Shown here: piece by piece, positions 1-9,274 of the stretch
Numbering within the stretch: position 1 is the first letter of the stretch
Layout: each line of letters opens with the position of its first letter
Origin: an uncultured Slackia sp.
Lineage (GTDB): Bacteria > Actinomycetota > Coriobacteriia > Coriobacteriales > Eggerthellaceae
Direction of reading: 5' to 3'
Length of the DNA: 40,844 nucleotides
NCBI RefSeq assembly: GCF_944321625.1
Contig: NZ_CALUMA010000008.1
Location: 1 to 40,844 of the forward strand
Program-made: the position numbers and the translations under genes
Notes under the pieces: generated by a model
Told to the model about the DNA's origin: nothing
Seen by the model: only the letters and a program-made list of their open reading frames with translations
The model's database searches: none

Positions 1-1455
1 CTGGGCGGTCGCGGGCTAGGCCCGTGGCTTACGGCCCTTTCCGCCGAGGCGTCTGATATGTCGGGCTGGCTGCTCATGGGCCTGCCGGGCATCGCGTATT
101 TCTTGGGCGCGTCGAACGCCATGTGGACCGCCATCGGCCTGGCGATCGGCACCTATCTCAATTGGAAGTTCGTGGCGCGTCGCCTGCGCAAGTATTCCGA
201 GGTGGCAGGCAATTCCATCACGCTGCCCGATTTCTTCAGCAACCGCTTCCATGACGATAAGCGCGTGCTGATGAGTGTGGCTGCCATCATCATCTTGCTG
301 TTCTTCTGCATTTATTGCGGCAGCTGTTTCGTCACCTGCGGCAAGCTGTTCACCCAGCTGTTCGGTCTCGATTACACCACTATGATGATTCTGGGCGCTC
401 TTGTCGTGTTCGTGTACACGTTCGTGGGCGGCTATCTTTCTGTATGCACCACCGACCTCATCCAGGGCTCCATCATGATCTGCGCGCTGGTGATCGTGTT
501 CATCGGCAGCGTTGGCATGGCGGGCGGCGTGGACAATACCGTCGCATTCCTACAGTCGATTCCCGGCTTCCTTTCTGCCACCGAGCAGGCGAACCCGACG
601 CTTGGCGCCGATGGCGTGCAGCTGGTGGAAAACGGCATGCCCGTATTTGGCGATGCGGCCATCTACGGCACCGGCGCCGTGACCATCATCGGATGCCTCG
701 CATGGGGCCTGGGCTATTTCGGCATGCCGCAGGTGCTTGTGCGTTTCATGAGCGTGCGCCACTCCGACGAGATCAAGAAGAGCCGCATCATCGCCACCAT
801 CTGGGTTGTCATCTCGCTGGCGAGCGCCGTGTGCATCGGTCTGGTGGGTCGCGCCGCCATGCCGGATGCGTTCCTCACGTCGTCGAGCGCCGAGAACATC
901 TTCATTCTGCTGGCTCAGGTGATGCTGCCCGCGTTCGTGTGCGGTCTTGTGGTGTCGGGCATCTTTGCCGCCACCATGTCCTCGTCTTCGAGCTATCTGC
1001 TTATCGCGGGTTCAGCCATTTCCCAGAACCTTTATAAGGGCATCATCAATAAGAACGCTTCCGAAGCGCAATGCATGTTCGTGTCGCGCGTGGCGCTGAC
1101 CGTCATCCTGATTTTTGGCATTGTGATCGCGCTCGATCAGAACTCCTCCATCTTCCAGGTGGTGTCGTATGCATGGGCGGGATTCGGCGCGAGCTTTGGC
1201 CCTCTTATGCTCCTGAGCCTGTATTGGCGTCGCACGAACAAACAGGGTGCTTTGGCGGGCATGCTCGTGGGTGCCATCACCGTCATCGTGTGGAGTTTCC
1301 TCATCAAGCCCCTGGGCGGTATCTTCGGTATCTACGAACTTCTTCCGGGCTTCATCTTCTCCTTGGTCGCCATCGTGGTGGTGTCGCTTTTGACGGAGCC
1401 TCCGTCGAAGGCGATTACCGATGAGTTCGATTCCTATATGGATGCAGATGTATAA
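1..1455 (+). CDS. putP: Sodium/solute symporter, PutP (Na+/proline) type, 5'-truncated by window edge
   Basis: Integral membrane transporter of the sodium:solute symporter (SSS) family, most like Na+/proline symporters; it would import proline using the sodium gradient. The frame is open from base 1, so the start lies outside the window. The first visible residues read GRGLGPWLTALSAEASDMSG, the strongly conserved first-helix block of PutP. Its Asp (visible residue 19) and the following Met correspond to the sodium-site region of E. coli PutP. Another hallmark is the Ser-rich stretch TMSSSSSYLL (about visible residues 325-335), at the position where PutP carries sodium-binding Ser/Thr. About ten to eleven hydrophobic segments are visible, and a short polar tail ends at DADV. 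Substrate is inferred from family resemblance; pantothenate or another solute is less likely. A hairpin terminator follows, so the gene ends its transcription unit. Confidence 0.85.
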   Translation: MGGRGLGPWLTALSAEASDMSGWLLMGLPGIAYFLGASNAMWTAIGLAIGTYLNWKFVARRLRKYSEVAGNSITLPDFFSNRFHDDKRVLMSVAAIIILLFFCIYCGSCFVTCGKLFTQLFGLDYTTMMILGALVVFVYTFVGGYLSVCTTDLIQGSIMICALVIVFIGSVGMAGGVDNTVAFLQSIPGFLSATEQANPTLGADGVQLVENGMPVFGDAAIYGTGAVTIIGCLAWGLGYFGMPQVLVRFMSVRHSDEIKKSRIIATIWVVISLASAVCIGLVGRAAMPDAFLTSSSAENIFILLAQVMLPAFVCGLVVSGIFAATMSSSSSYLLIAGSAISQNLYKGIINKNASEAQCMFVSRVALTVILIFGIVIALDQNSSIFQVVSYAWAGFGASFGPLMLLSLYWRRTNKQGALAGMLVGAITVIVWSFLIKPLGGIFGIYELLPGFIFSLVAIVVVSLLTEPPSKAITDEFDSYMDADV

Positions 1456-1566
1456 GGGGCGCATCCGCGACAAGTTCGATGGGCTTGTTGAAAAGGAGTA
1501 GGTTACGCAGCGCTTTGGTTGCCGCCTACGGGCATGACGGAGCGCTTCAAAGGGAACAACAGAGGG

Positions 1567-1596
1567 AACGGGCGTCGAAAGGCGCCCGTTTTTTAT
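1567..1596 (+). terminator. Intrinsic terminator after putP
   Basis: AACGGGCGTC pairs with GGCGCCCGTT (10 bp, one U-G pair) around a GAAA (GNRA) tetraloop, followed by TTTTTT. It lies 112 bases after the putP stop codon. From here to the promoter at 1722 I see no gene. Confidence 0.85.
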
Positions 1597-1721
1597 AAAA
1601 AAAATTTTGGGACATTTTTGAAGCAGGGAAGGGGAAAGAGGGTACACGGGGAATGAAACACCAGTTCAATGTGGACAAGTAGGCAAGATATGGATGGATA
1701 CACCCGGAGGCGTGTAAAGTG

Positions 1722-1750
1722 TTGACACGGCTAGGATGCTAGCGTATTAT
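1722..1750 (+). promoter_or_regulatory. Strong sigma-70-like promoter for the tRNA-tuf transcription unit
   Basis: A perfect -35 box TTGACA (1722-1727) and a -10 box TATTAT (1745-1750) are separated by exactly 17 bases. The start would be near 1757, about 83 bases upstream of tRNA-Tyr. The leader can fold: GCTTTCGC at 1751-1758 is complementary to GCGAAAGC just downstream. This is the best promoter match in the window, fitting stable RNA and EF-Tu expression. Confidence 0.85.
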
Positions 1751-1839
1751 GCTTTCGCTCTCGCGTTCGGGAACATCTGCGAAACGCGAAAGCGGCAGCT
1801 TGATAAGTACACATAACGCATCGAGCACTTTGATGAACT

Positions 1840-1924
1840 GGGCGTGTGCCCGAGTGGTTAAAGGGGACGGGCTGTAAACCCGTTGGCTCTGCCTACCTAG
1901 GTTCGAATCCTAGCGCGCCCACCA
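1840..1924 (+). tRNA. tRNA-Tyr (GTA)
   Basis: Class II tRNA with long variable arm. Acceptor GGGCGTG pairs with CGCGCCC. The anticodon stem ACGGG/CCCGT encloses loop CTGTAAA with anticodon GTA. The T arm contains GGTTCGAATCC, and discriminator A is followed by an encoded CCA. It is first in a three-tRNA cluster ahead of tuf. Confidence 0.96.
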
Positions 1925-1928
1925 GTTC

Positions 1929-2004
1929 GCCCGTGTAGCTCAGTCGGTAGAGCACTTCGTTGGTAACGAAGAGGTCACCGGTTCAAGTCCGGTCGCGGGC
2001 TCCA
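1929..2004 (+). tRNA. tRNA-Thr (GGT)
   Basis: 76-base class I cloverleaf: acceptor GCCCGTG/CGCGGGC, anticodon stem CTTCG/CGAAG with loop TTGGTAA (anticodon GGT), T loop TTCAAGT, discriminator T and encoded CCA. It lies 4 bases after tRNA-Tyr, so the two are surely co-transcribed. Confidence 0.96.
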
Positions 2005-2048
2005 GTTTACCTGCTCTTCATTGCCCACCGGCAATGCGAGTTATATTC

Positions 2049-2125
2049 GGCGGTGTAGCTCAGTTGGTTAGAGCACACGGTTCATACCCGTGGCGTCACT
2101 GGTTCGAATCCAGTCACCGCTACCA
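2049..2125 (+). tRNA. tRNA-Met (CAT), elongator-like
   Basis: 77-base cloverleaf: acceptor GGCGGTG/CACCGCT, anticodon stem CACGG/CCGTG with loop TTCATAC (anticodon CAT), discriminator A and encoded CCA. The anticodon stem lacks the three consecutive G-C pairs of initiator tRNA, so elongator Met is most likely. A lysidine-modified tRNA-Ile2 also has a genomic CAT anticodon and cannot be fully excluded by eye. Confidence 0.93.
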
Positions 2126-2134
2126 TTTGCATTG

Positions 2135-2163
2135 TACACGCGTCCTTTGGGCGCGTGTATTTC
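2135..2163 (+). terminator. Hairpin between tRNA-Met and tuf (partial terminator or processing site)
   Basis: TACACGCGTCC pairs with GGGCGCGTGTA (about 10-11 bp, one U-G pair) over a TTT loop. The following tract ATTTCTAT is only weakly T-rich. It could release the tRNA 3' end or attenuate transcription into tuf. No separate promoter is evident between it and tuf, so read-through is expected. Confidence 0.5.
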
Positions 2164-2210
2164 TATCACGTTAGTATTTTGGTCATTCGACCATTCCAAG
2201 AGGAGGAATA

Positions 2211-3413
<1,203 letters not shown>

Positions 3414-3442
3414 CCACTCTTGATACTGGACGTGATTCGATG

Positions 3443-3470
3443 ACGGAGCCCGCTTCTGCGGGCTCCGTTT
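3443..3470 (+). terminator. Intrinsic terminator after tuf
   Basis: A perfect 11-bp stem ACGGAGCCCGC/GCGGGCTCCGT with loop TTCT is followed by a short TTT run. It lies 29 bases after the tuf stop and probably lowers transcription into rpmG-secE-nusG rather than abolishing it. Confidence 0.8.
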
Positions 3471-3533
3471 ATCACGGAAGTGCTCCTATGTGTACGAGAC
3501 AAGCTACGAATCAATCATTCTGAAGGAGAATTC

Positions 3534-3683
3534 ATGCGTACGTTGGTCACTCTGGCGTGCACCGAGTGCAAGCGCCGTAACTACACGACCAAAAAGAACA
3601 AGCAGAATAATCCGGATCGCATCGAGATGAAGAAATACTGCAAGTGGTGCCGCAAGCACACTCTGCACAAGGAAACTCGATAA
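3534..3683 (+). CDS. rpmG: 50S ribosomal protein L33
   Basis: Small 49-residue protein of the large ribosomal subunit. The ATG at 3534 follows AAGGAG with good spacing and gives the normal L33 N terminus; an upstream in-frame extension to 3480 lacks a ribosome site. Four cysteines in two CxxC pairs (Cys9/Cys12 and Cys36/Cys39) form the zinc ribbon, so this is the zinc-binding C+ form, which in bacteria with paralogues is the zinc-replete version. The position between tuf and tRNA-Trp/secE is standard. Confidence 0.97.
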   Translation: MRTLVTLACTECKRRNYTTKKNKQNNPDRIEMKKYCKWCRKHTLHKETR

Positions 3684-3695
3684 GATAAGGTAAAC

Positions 3696-3771
3696 ACGCC
3701 AGTAGTTCAATTGGTAGAGCAGCGGTCTCCAAAACCGCAAGTTGAGGGTTCGAGTCCTTCCTGGCGTGCCA
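3696..3771 (+). tRNA. tRNA-Trp (CCA)
   Basis: 76-base cloverleaf: acceptor ACGCCAG/CTGGCGT, anticodon stem GCGGT/ACCGC with loop CTCCAAA (anticodon CCA), discriminator G and encoded CCA. It begins 12 bases after rpmG. tRNA-Trp next to secE-nusG is a widely conserved arrangement. Confidence 0.96.
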
Positions 3772-3778
3772 GCTTGTT

Positions 3779-3808
3779 CAAGCAGCTTCAACGCGAGCTG
3801 CTTGTTTT
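3779..3808 (+). terminator. Hairpin terminator between tRNA-Trp and secE
   Basis: A perfect 9-bp stem CAAGCAGCT/AGCTGCTTG with an 8-base loop is followed by TTTTGCTGTTT. It can terminate or partly terminate before secE. Confidence 0.65.
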
Positions 3809-3872
3809 GCTGTTTGGTCAAAATTTGTCAAAGGCGATTCTGCGGTTTGAGCCGCATAAGGGATAAGAGGAC

Positions 3873-4274
3873 ATGGCGAAGAAATCCAAAACGCAAAGGG
3901 CAAAGGCATCTGCTGCGCGTCAGGCGCGCAAAGCCCAGGCTGCCGAGCGTGAGGCCAACGCCGTAGAGGCCACCGTCGAGGAGGCCGCTTCGGAGAAGAA
4001 GGGCTTGTTCAAGTCCAAGGCCAAGACCGCCGACGCCAAGCCCGCCAAGAAGGCAGAGGAAAAGAAGCCTGCCAAGCCTAAGAAGCAGCGCTTCAAGTTC
4101 CTGCGCGAGGTCAAGGCCGAGATGAAGCGCGTTACGTGGCCTAGCCGCTCCGAGGTGCTTCGTTGGACGGGCGTTGTCGTTGCTGCGCTGGTGTTTTTCG
4201 GCGTATTCGTCGCCGTCCTGGACAACCTGATCATCACGCCTTTGATGGTTGCTCTTTCCGGGATAGGAGCCTAG
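3873..4274 (+). CDS. secE: Preprotein translocase subunit SecE
   Basis: Essential small subunit of the SecYEG channel. The C-terminal 60 residues carry the SecE signature: amphipathic helix [20 protein letters not shown], then a single membrane helix of about 22 residues. At 133 residues it is about twice the minimal length. Residues 1-70 are a Lys/Ala/Glu-rich hydrophilic extension, seen in many actinobacterial SecE proteins. A GAGG ribosome site precedes the ATG. The nusG start follows one base after the stop, indicating coupling. Confidence 0.96.
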   Translation: MAKKSKTQRAKASAARQARKAQAAEREANAVEATVEEAASEKKGLFKSKAKTADAKPAKKAEEKKPAKPKKQRFKFLREVKAEMKRVTWPSRSEVLRWTGVVVAALVFFGVFVAVLDNLIITPLMVALSGIGA

Positions 4275-4275
4275 C

Positions 4276-4809
4276 ATGGCAAAAAAATGGTACGTGCTCC
4301 ACACGTATTCCGGCTATGAGAACAAGGTCAAAAAGAACCTTGAAAGCCGTATCGAGACTATGGGCCTCGAGAACAACGTCTTCGGTATCGAGATTCCCAC
4401 CGAGATGGTCACCGAAATCAAAGAGGGCGGCCGTCGCGTTGAGAGCGAGAAGAAGGTGTTCCCCGGCTACGTTCTCGTCCGTATGGAGATGGACGATCGC
4501 AGCTGGGCTGCAGTGCGCAACACTCCCGGCGTTACGGGCTTCGTGGGCAGCCAGGGCCATCCTGAGCCCCTCACTCGCGAAGAGTTCAACAAGATCATGA
4601 AGCGCACGTCGGTCGCCGGTCCTAAGAAGGTCACCTCTTCCTCTCTCGAGGTGGGGCAGGCCGTCAAGGTCACGAGCGGTCCTCTGGCGGACTTCGACGG
4701 CACCGTTTCGGAGGTTTCTCCGGAATCCGGCAAGGTCAAGGTCATGGTCTCCATCTTCGGACGCGAGACCCCTGTCGAGCTTTCGTTCGATCAGGTCGCT
4801 ACGATTTAA
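4276..4809 (+). CDS. nusG: Transcription termination/antitermination factor NusG
   Basis: RNA polymerase-associated elongation factor that also couples transcription to translation or Rho. The NGN domain begins at [19 protein letters not shown] (residues 4-22). The KOW domain is visible from about residue 122 ([20 protein letters not shown]) to the end. The 177-residue length is normal for the compact two-domain form without an insert. It is followed by a structured leader before rplK. Confidence 0.98.
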   Translation: MAKKWYVLHTYSGYENKVKKNLESRIETMGLENNVFGIEIPTEMVTEIKEGGRRVESEKKVFPGYVLVRMEMDDRSWAAVRNTPGVTGFVGSQGHPEPLTREEFNKIMKRTSVAGPKKVTSSSLEVGQAVKVTSGPLADFDGTVSEVSPESGKVKVMVSIFGRETPVELSFDQVATI

Positions 4810-4821
4810 CGCGAGTATCCT

Positions 4822-4870
4822 CGACCCGTCGCATGCCTGAGTGGACAGGGCTTCTCATGCGGTGTGGTCG
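4822..4870 (+). promoter_or_regulatory. Structured rplK leader, candidate autoregulatory (L1-binding) hairpin
   Basis: Between nusG and rplK the RNA can form one long hairpin. CGACC (4822-4826) pairs with GGTCG (4866-4870). Above it are three further pairs, then CGCATG (4830-4835) with CATGCG (4856-4861), a six-base one-sided bulge GCTTCT, CCTG with CAGG, and a six-base loop AGTGGA. L1 represses the rplK-rplA operon in E. coli by binding a leader hairpin with an asymmetric internal loop. That this hairpin is the L1 site is inferred from position and shape only. Confidence 0.45.
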
Positions 4871-4907
4871 TAAGAGAAAAAGTATTTGAAGGTAAGGAAA
4901 GCAAACA

Positions 4908-5402
4908 ATGGCTGAGAAGAAAGTAAGCGGTTTCGTAAAACTGCAGATTCCTGCCGGCGCCGCCAACCCGGCTCCTCCGGTAGGTCCGGCTCTGGGCGCT
5001 CAGGGCGTCAACATCATGCAGTTCTGCCAGGCGTTCAACGCCGCCACGCAGGACCAGGCCGGCACCATCATCCCCGTCGAGATCACGGTCTACGAGGACA
5101 AGACGTTCACCTTCGTCTGCAAGACTCCTCCCGCGGCCGTTCTGATCAAGGAGAAGCTCGGCATCAAGAGCGGCTCCGGCATCCCGCAGCTGCGCTTCGT
5201 GGGCACGCTGACCGAGGATCAGCTCCGCGAGATCGCTGAGATCAAGATGCCCGACCTCAATGCCAACGACATCGAGGCCGCCATGGAGATCGTTGCCGGC
5301 ACCGCCCGTTCCATGGGCGTGCGCATCGAGGGCCGCGAGATGAAGAAGACCTACGTGCCTTCCAAGAAGCTCGCCGCTATGCTCGCCGGCAAGGCTGAAT
5401 AA
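4908..5402 (+). CDS. rplK: 50S ribosomal protein L11
   Basis: Ribosomal stalk-base protein that binds 23S rRNA in the GTPase-associated centre. The N-terminal domain carries the proline-rich [20 protein letters not shown] block (residues 18-37), and the C-terminal RNA-binding domain runs through [12 protein letters not shown]. At 164 residues it exceeds the usual length of about 141. The extra basic tail (about residues 143-164, [20 protein letters not shown]) lies beyond the normal end. GGTAAGGA provides the ribosome site for ATG 4908. It is followed by rplA. Confidence 0.98.
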   Translation: MAEKKVSGFVKLQIPAGAANPAPPVGPALGAQGVNIMQFCQAFNAATQDQAGTIIPVEITVYEDKTFTFVCKTPPAAVLIKEKLGIKSGSGIPQLRFVGTLTEDQLREIAEIKMPDLNANDIEAAMEIVAGTARSMGVRIEGREMKKTYVPSKKLAAMLAGKAE

Positions 5403-5456
5403 ATAGCCTGAATCAGTGGAAGGGCATTGCCCGCCATCACCACGAAAGGAATTTCA

Positions 5457-6167
5457 ATGAAACTCACCAAGAACCAGAAGGCTGCTGCCGAGAAGATCGA
5501 GGCTGGCAAGCTGTACACCCCCATGGAGGCCTTCGAGCTCATGAAGGAGATCTCCACTGCAAAGTTCGATGAGAGCGTGGAAGTCCACTTCCGTCTGGGC
5601 ATCGACACCCGTCAGGCCGACCAGCAGCTCCGTGGCATGGTTTCCTTGCCCAACGGCTCCGGCAAGACCGTGCGCGTGGCCGTCTTCGCCGAGGGCGCTG
5701 CCGCTGAGGCTGCCGTGGCCGCTGGCGCCGACATCGTCGGTTCCGACGACCTGGTTGCCGAGATTCAGGCCGGCAACCTGAACTTCGACGCTGCCGTCGC
5801 CACGCCCAACATGATGGGCAAGGTCGGTCGTCTGGGCAAGATCCTCGGCCCTCGTGGCCTGATGCCCAACCCCAAGCTGGGCACCGTTACCCCCGACGTG
5901 GCAACCGCTATCGCCGACCTCAAGGGCGGCAAGGTCGAGTACCGTGCCGACCGCTACGGCATCGCTCATGTCATCCTCGGCAAGGTGAGCTTCACCGCCG
6001 AGAAGCTGGCCGAGAACTACGGCGCTGTGTACGACGAGATTGTGCGCATGAAGCCTTCTGCGGCCAAGGGTCGTTACCTCAAGTCCATTACCGTGGCTTC
6101 CACCATGGGCCCCGGCATCTCCATCGACCCCGCCGTTTCCCGCGACTTCGCCACTAAGGCCGAATAA
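5457..6167 (+). CDS. rplA: 50S ribosomal protein L1
   Basis: rRNA-binding protein of the mobile L1 stalk and, in many bacteria, translational repressor of its own operon. The ATG at 5457 follows AAAGGA and gives the normal N terminus ([10 protein letters not shown]); a frame-open extension to 5427 has no ribosome site. The family signature [15 protein letters not shown] lies near residues 129-143. The 236-residue length is normal. A strong terminator follows at once, so rplJ and rplL, often next in the operon, are elsewhere. Confidence 0.98.
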   Translation: MKLTKNQKAAAEKIEAGKLYTPMEAFELMKEISTAKFDESVEVHFRLGIDTRQADQQLRGMVSLPNGSGKTVRVAVFAEGAAAEAAVAAGADIVGSDDLVAEIQAGNLNFDAAVATPNMMGKVGRLGKILGPRGLMPNPKLGTVTPDVATAIADLKGGKVEYRADRYGIAHVILGKVSFTAEKLAENYGAVYDEIVRMKPSAAKGRYLKSITVASTMGPGISIDPAVSRDFATKAE

Positions 6168-6186
6168 GCGAGACCTTACCTTCTTG

Positions 6187-6217
6187 AAAGACCCGCTGAG
6201 TGCGGGTCTTTCTTTTT
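6187..6217 (+). terminator. Intrinsic terminator after rplA
   Basis: A perfect 10-bp stem AAAGACCCGC/GCGGGTCTTT with loop TGAGT is followed by CTTTTT. It closes the secE-nusG-rplK-rplA unit 19 bases after the rplA stop. Confidence 0.92.
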
Positions 6218-6266
6218 ACAATCAATTAGACAAGGCTAACAAATAGAGTGCAGATTCCTGCGCTGT

Positions 6267-6274
6267 GCTACAAT
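6267..6274 (+). promoter_or_regulatory. Extended -10 promoter for map
   Basis: TACAAT (6269-6274) preceded by TGC makes an extended -10 element; no good -35 is visible at 17 bases. Transcription would begin near 6281, after the in-frame ATG at 6273. That ATG therefore cannot be the map start, which supports ATG 6345. Confidence 0.55.
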
Positions 6275-6344
6275 GGCGCGCGTGACAAGTGCGAAAAGCT
6301 ATCGTGCGTGCTTCGCGCTATGGAATGACGAGAAAGCTGTAGAT

Positions 6345-7118
6345 ATGATCATCAGGAAATCCAAGGCTGAAATTGAGGCGATGAAAGAAGCGGGCCGCAT
6401 TTCGGCAAAGGTCTTACGCGAAGTCGGTTCGAAGGTTGCTCCTGGCGTGTCCACACTTGAACTCGACCAGTATGCCGAGGAGCTGATCAGACTCGAAGGA
6501 GGCATTCCCGCATTCAAGGGCTACGGCGGTTTTCCTGGTAGCATCTGCGCTTCGATCAACGAGCAAATCGTTCACGGCATCCCTTCGGCCAATGTGATTC
6601 TCAAAGAAGGCGATATCATCTCCATCGACACGGGTGCCACGGTGGACGGTTGGGTAGGGGACAACGCATGGACCTATCCCGTGGGAAAGATTTCTCCCGA
6701 TCTGCAGAAGCTGCTTGATGTGACGGAAAAATGCATGTGGGCAGGGCTCGATGCCGCACGACCTGGTAACCATCTGGGCGATATCGGATATGCGGTTCAG
6801 TCTATCGCCGAGGCGCATGGCTACGGCGTGGTGCGCGAGTATGTGGGGCACGGCATTGGCCGCAACATGCACGAGGAACCCAACGTGCCCAATTATGGCC
6901 ATCGTCATCGCGGCATCCGCTTGGAGGCGGGTATGGTGCTGGCGATTGAACCCATGATTAACATGGGCACGCGCAAGACGCGCCAGATGTCGGACGGGTG
7001 GCTTGTAGTGACGCGCGATGGCAAGCCGAGCGCGCATTTCGAGAAGACCGTAGCGATTACTGAGGACGGCCCTGTGGTGCTTACCACCGAGCCTGAATAC
7101 AGGAGGCCCGTGGGCTAA
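6345..7118 (+). CDS. map: Type I methionine aminopeptidase
   Basis: Removes the initiator methionine from nascent proteins; a cytoplasmic dimetal peptidase. With ATG 6345 the 257-residue product begins MIIRKSKAEIEAMKEAGRI, the standard type I N terminus; the upstream extension overlaps the predicted promoter. Visible metal ligands are the two Asp of SIDTGATVDGWVGDNAW, His of GHGIGRNMHEEP, Glu of AIEPM and Glu of FEKTVAITE. There is no SH3-like N-terminal linker. Its position apart from the secY-adk-infA region suggests a stand-alone or second copy. It converges with murJ, with three bases between stop codons. Confidence 0.96.
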   Translation: MIIRKSKAEIEAMKEAGRISAKVLREVGSKVAPGVSTLELDQYAEELIRLEGGIPAFKGYGGFPGSICASINEQIVHGIPSANVILKEGDIISIDTGATVDGWVGDNAWTYPVGKISPDLQKLLDVTEKCMWAGLDAARPGNHLGDIGYAVQSIAEAHGYGVVREYVGHGIGRNMHEEPNVPNYGHRHRGIRLEAGMVLAIEPMINMGTRKTRQMSDGWLVVTRDGKPSAHFEKTVAITEDGPVVLTTEPEYRRPVG

Positions 7119-7121
7119 CGG

Positions 7122-9194
7122 TTAATCGTCGAATTTGGTACGCGCATGACGAGCTCGGGCGATTTTCGTATCGCTCGGGCTCGTTGTTCTCTTGGCGTGT
7201 TTCGGTGTCTTGTCTTGCACGTTGCCGCGAGCGTGGCGTGCCGAGGCGATTTTGCGGTCGAGTTCTTGCGATTGCTTCTGTGCGTGGCGAGCACGGGCGG
7301 CATGGGAGCCGTCGTTGTGGCCGTATGGCTCATCCCATTGCTCAGATGCGGCTGCGCGATTGGTCGAGTGCCTTGGTGTGTTCTCGCGCATGGCGTTGTC
7401 GGTCGGGGGCGTGCATGCGTCATTCCGCCAGTCGTCTTCCGGCGCAGATGCCTGCTCGCCCTCGCGCCACGCATCGGTGGGACTGGCGGAAAGGTCAGAT
7501 TCGGTTTGTTCCGCAGGTTTGCCACGGCTCAGTTTGCCCATGACGCGGTTCGCGATATTCAGAAGGAACGATGCCTCGGGCAAGCGGAGCTTCACGGCGA
7601 GCCCGAATGTGACAATAAGGGCAATGATGCCGCCGCATATGATGCGCATCAGGGCATGGATTATCGAGCCGTCGGAAGGCGCGACGGTGGCTTGGAGAGC
7701 CCAGGAGACGCCTGCTCCGATGCCGGCGCCTAGCACGCCCAGGGCAAGCGAGAGGACGATCGCCTTCGCCACGCTGCCCAGGCCGAGCCTGCCGAGTTTC
7801 GCGCGCAGGAACACGAAGCACGCGACGTCGAGCACGAGGTAGTACACCGTTTCGCTGAAGGCGACGCTTGCCATGCCGATCATGGGATTGAGCGTGGCCG
7901 CCTGAGCGAGGAAAACGGCGATGAACGCAATCTGTATGGCGGCGGAAACCACCATCATGACGGCGTACTGTTTCATGCTGCGTAGCGCCGAAAACGTCTT
8001 CTGCATGTAGGTGTTCACGCCGTATACGGGAAGCGATGTGGCCAGCGCGATGAGATAGATCGCAATCTGCGAGATGTTCTCTTGGGTGAAGGCGCCGATG
8101 TGGTACAGCGTGACAAGCGGCTCGGCGAACACGATGAGATACAACATGAACGGAATCATGAAGAACAGAATCTGGTTGCTGCCCGACACCACGGCACCCT
8201 TGAAGCCATCCATGTCGCCGCGTGTCTGCATGTCCGAAATCTCGGTGAATAGCGTGGTGGTGATGGGCACGGTGAGGAACGCGTAGGGGAGGGTGAACCA
8301 CAGGCGCGCGTAGGCGATGATAGAGGGGCCGTTGTCCAGATAGGCGTATGCCGCCGCGTTCTGGACTGACACGATGATAAGGCCCGCCACCATGACGATG
8401 ACCGCGGGAACGCCGATGGAGAGCGTCTCGCGCAAGGCAGGGTCATGCAGGTTCACGTGCGGGCGCAGCTTGATGCCGTTGCGCTTGAGCGCCGGAATCT
8501 GGATGGCCATCTGGATGAATACGCCCAAGGGGTTGCCGATGGCTATGATGAGCTTGGCAAGCTCGGGGTCGCCGGGCGCGACGAACGCATAGAGAATGAA
8601 GGTGGCGGCAACGATGACGTTGTTGAAGATGGGTGCCGCGCTGCTCCACAGATAATCGCGCGAAGCGTTGAGAAGGCCGCTCACGATGGTGGATACGCCG
8701 TAGAACACGATCTGCATTGCAAAGAAACGGAAGAAGAACACCGCGTCGCCCATGGTGCCCTGGTCGTTCATGAAGCTTTGCGTGTAGATGAGCGCAGGCG
8801 CGAACACGGTGCACGCAAGCGCCACGAGCCCCAGGATGATGATCACCAGGCTCAGCAGGTTGCTGGCATATTCATTTCCGCCGCGTTCTCCCAGCTTGTT
8901 CTTGACCGACATGTATACCGGGAGGAACGCGGTCACCAGCATGCCGCCGATCACCATTTCGTAGAGCATGTTGGGCAGGTTGTTAGCCACCTGGTAGGAG
9001 CTTGCGAGCATGGTGGATCCCAGCGCGAATGCCATCGCCCACGTGCGCACGAAGCCCGTAATGCGGGATATGATCACGAAGAAGCTGATGAGAGCGGCCG
9101 AACCTCCGATGGCGGACGCATCGGCAGAGGGTTCGGGCTGGACGCGTTGCGCAGTGCGCTTCTCCTCTGATGTGGAAATGTGGTCTCCGCTCAT
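7122..9194 (-). CDS. murJ: Lipid II flippase MurJ (MviN family) with long basic C-terminal tail
   Basis: Membrane protein of the MOP superfamily that moves lipid II across the cytoplasmic membrane. Residues 30-545 hold about 14 hydrophobic segments. Family blocks include SRITGFVRTWAMAFALG (about 43-59) and NNLPNMLYEMVIGGMLVTAF (about 70-89). The roughly 145 residues after the last helix are hydrophilic, probably cytoplasmic and disordered. They end with three copies of an AxARHA(R/Q)-like basic motif. Actinobacterial MurJ often has C-terminal extensions, such as the pseudokinase of MviN in mycobacteria, but no such domain is visible here. GGAAAG lies 7 bases before the ATG. It is divergent from nadK. 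Confidence 0.95.
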   Translation of the reverse strand: MSGDHISTSEEKRTAQRVQPEPSADASAIGGSAALISFFVIISRITGFVRTWAMAFALGSTMLASSYQVANNLPNMLYEMVIGGMLVTAFLPVYMSVKNKLGERGGNEYASNLLSLVIIILGLVALACTVFAPALIYTQSFMNDQGTMGDAVFFFRFFAMQIVFYGVSTIVSGLLNASRDYLWSSAAPIFNNVIVAATFILYAFVAPGDPELAKLIIAIGNPLGVFIQMAIQIPALKRNGIKLRPHVNLHDPALRETLSIGVPAVIVMVAGLIIVSVQNAAAYAYLDNGPSIIAYARLWFTLPYAFLTVPITTTLFTEISDMQTRGDMDGFKGAVVSGSNQILFFMIPFMLYLIVFAEPLVTLYHIGAFTQENISQIAIYLIALATSLPVYGVNTYMQKTFSALRSMKQYAVMMVVSAAIQIAFIAVFLAQAATLNPMIGMASVAFSETVYYLVLDVACFVFLRAKLGRLGLGSVAKAIVLSLALGVLGAGIGAGVSWALQATVAPSDGSIIHALMRIICGGIIALIVTFGLAVKLRLPEASFLLNIANRVMGKLSRGKPAEQTESDLSASPTDAWREGEQASAPEDDWRNDACTPPTDNAMRENTPRHSTNRAAASEQWDEPYGHNDGSHAARARHAQKQSQELDRKIASARHARGNVQDKTPKHAKRTTSPSDTKIARARHARTKFDD

Positions 9195-9215
9195 ACTACG
9201 CTTTCCGGGTTTGGG

Positions 9216-9221
9216 TATAAT
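9216..9221 (+). promoter_or_regulatory. Candidate -10 box for nadK
   Basis: A perfect TATAAT lies in the 80-bp divergent gap between murJ and nadK, 54 bases before the nadK ATG. No recognisable -35 is seen at normal spacing, so this is a weak-to-moderate prediction. Confidence 0.45.
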
Positions 9222-9274
9222 GCAAAAGTTATCGCCATAGTAGCGTCTGATGACGTCTTTTGAAACGAGGTATC

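Noticed and set aside
1448..1501. 17-codon frame overlapping the putP stop
   Set aside because: Too short and without ribosome site or recognisable sequence; could be a remnant of a longer putP tail in another frame.
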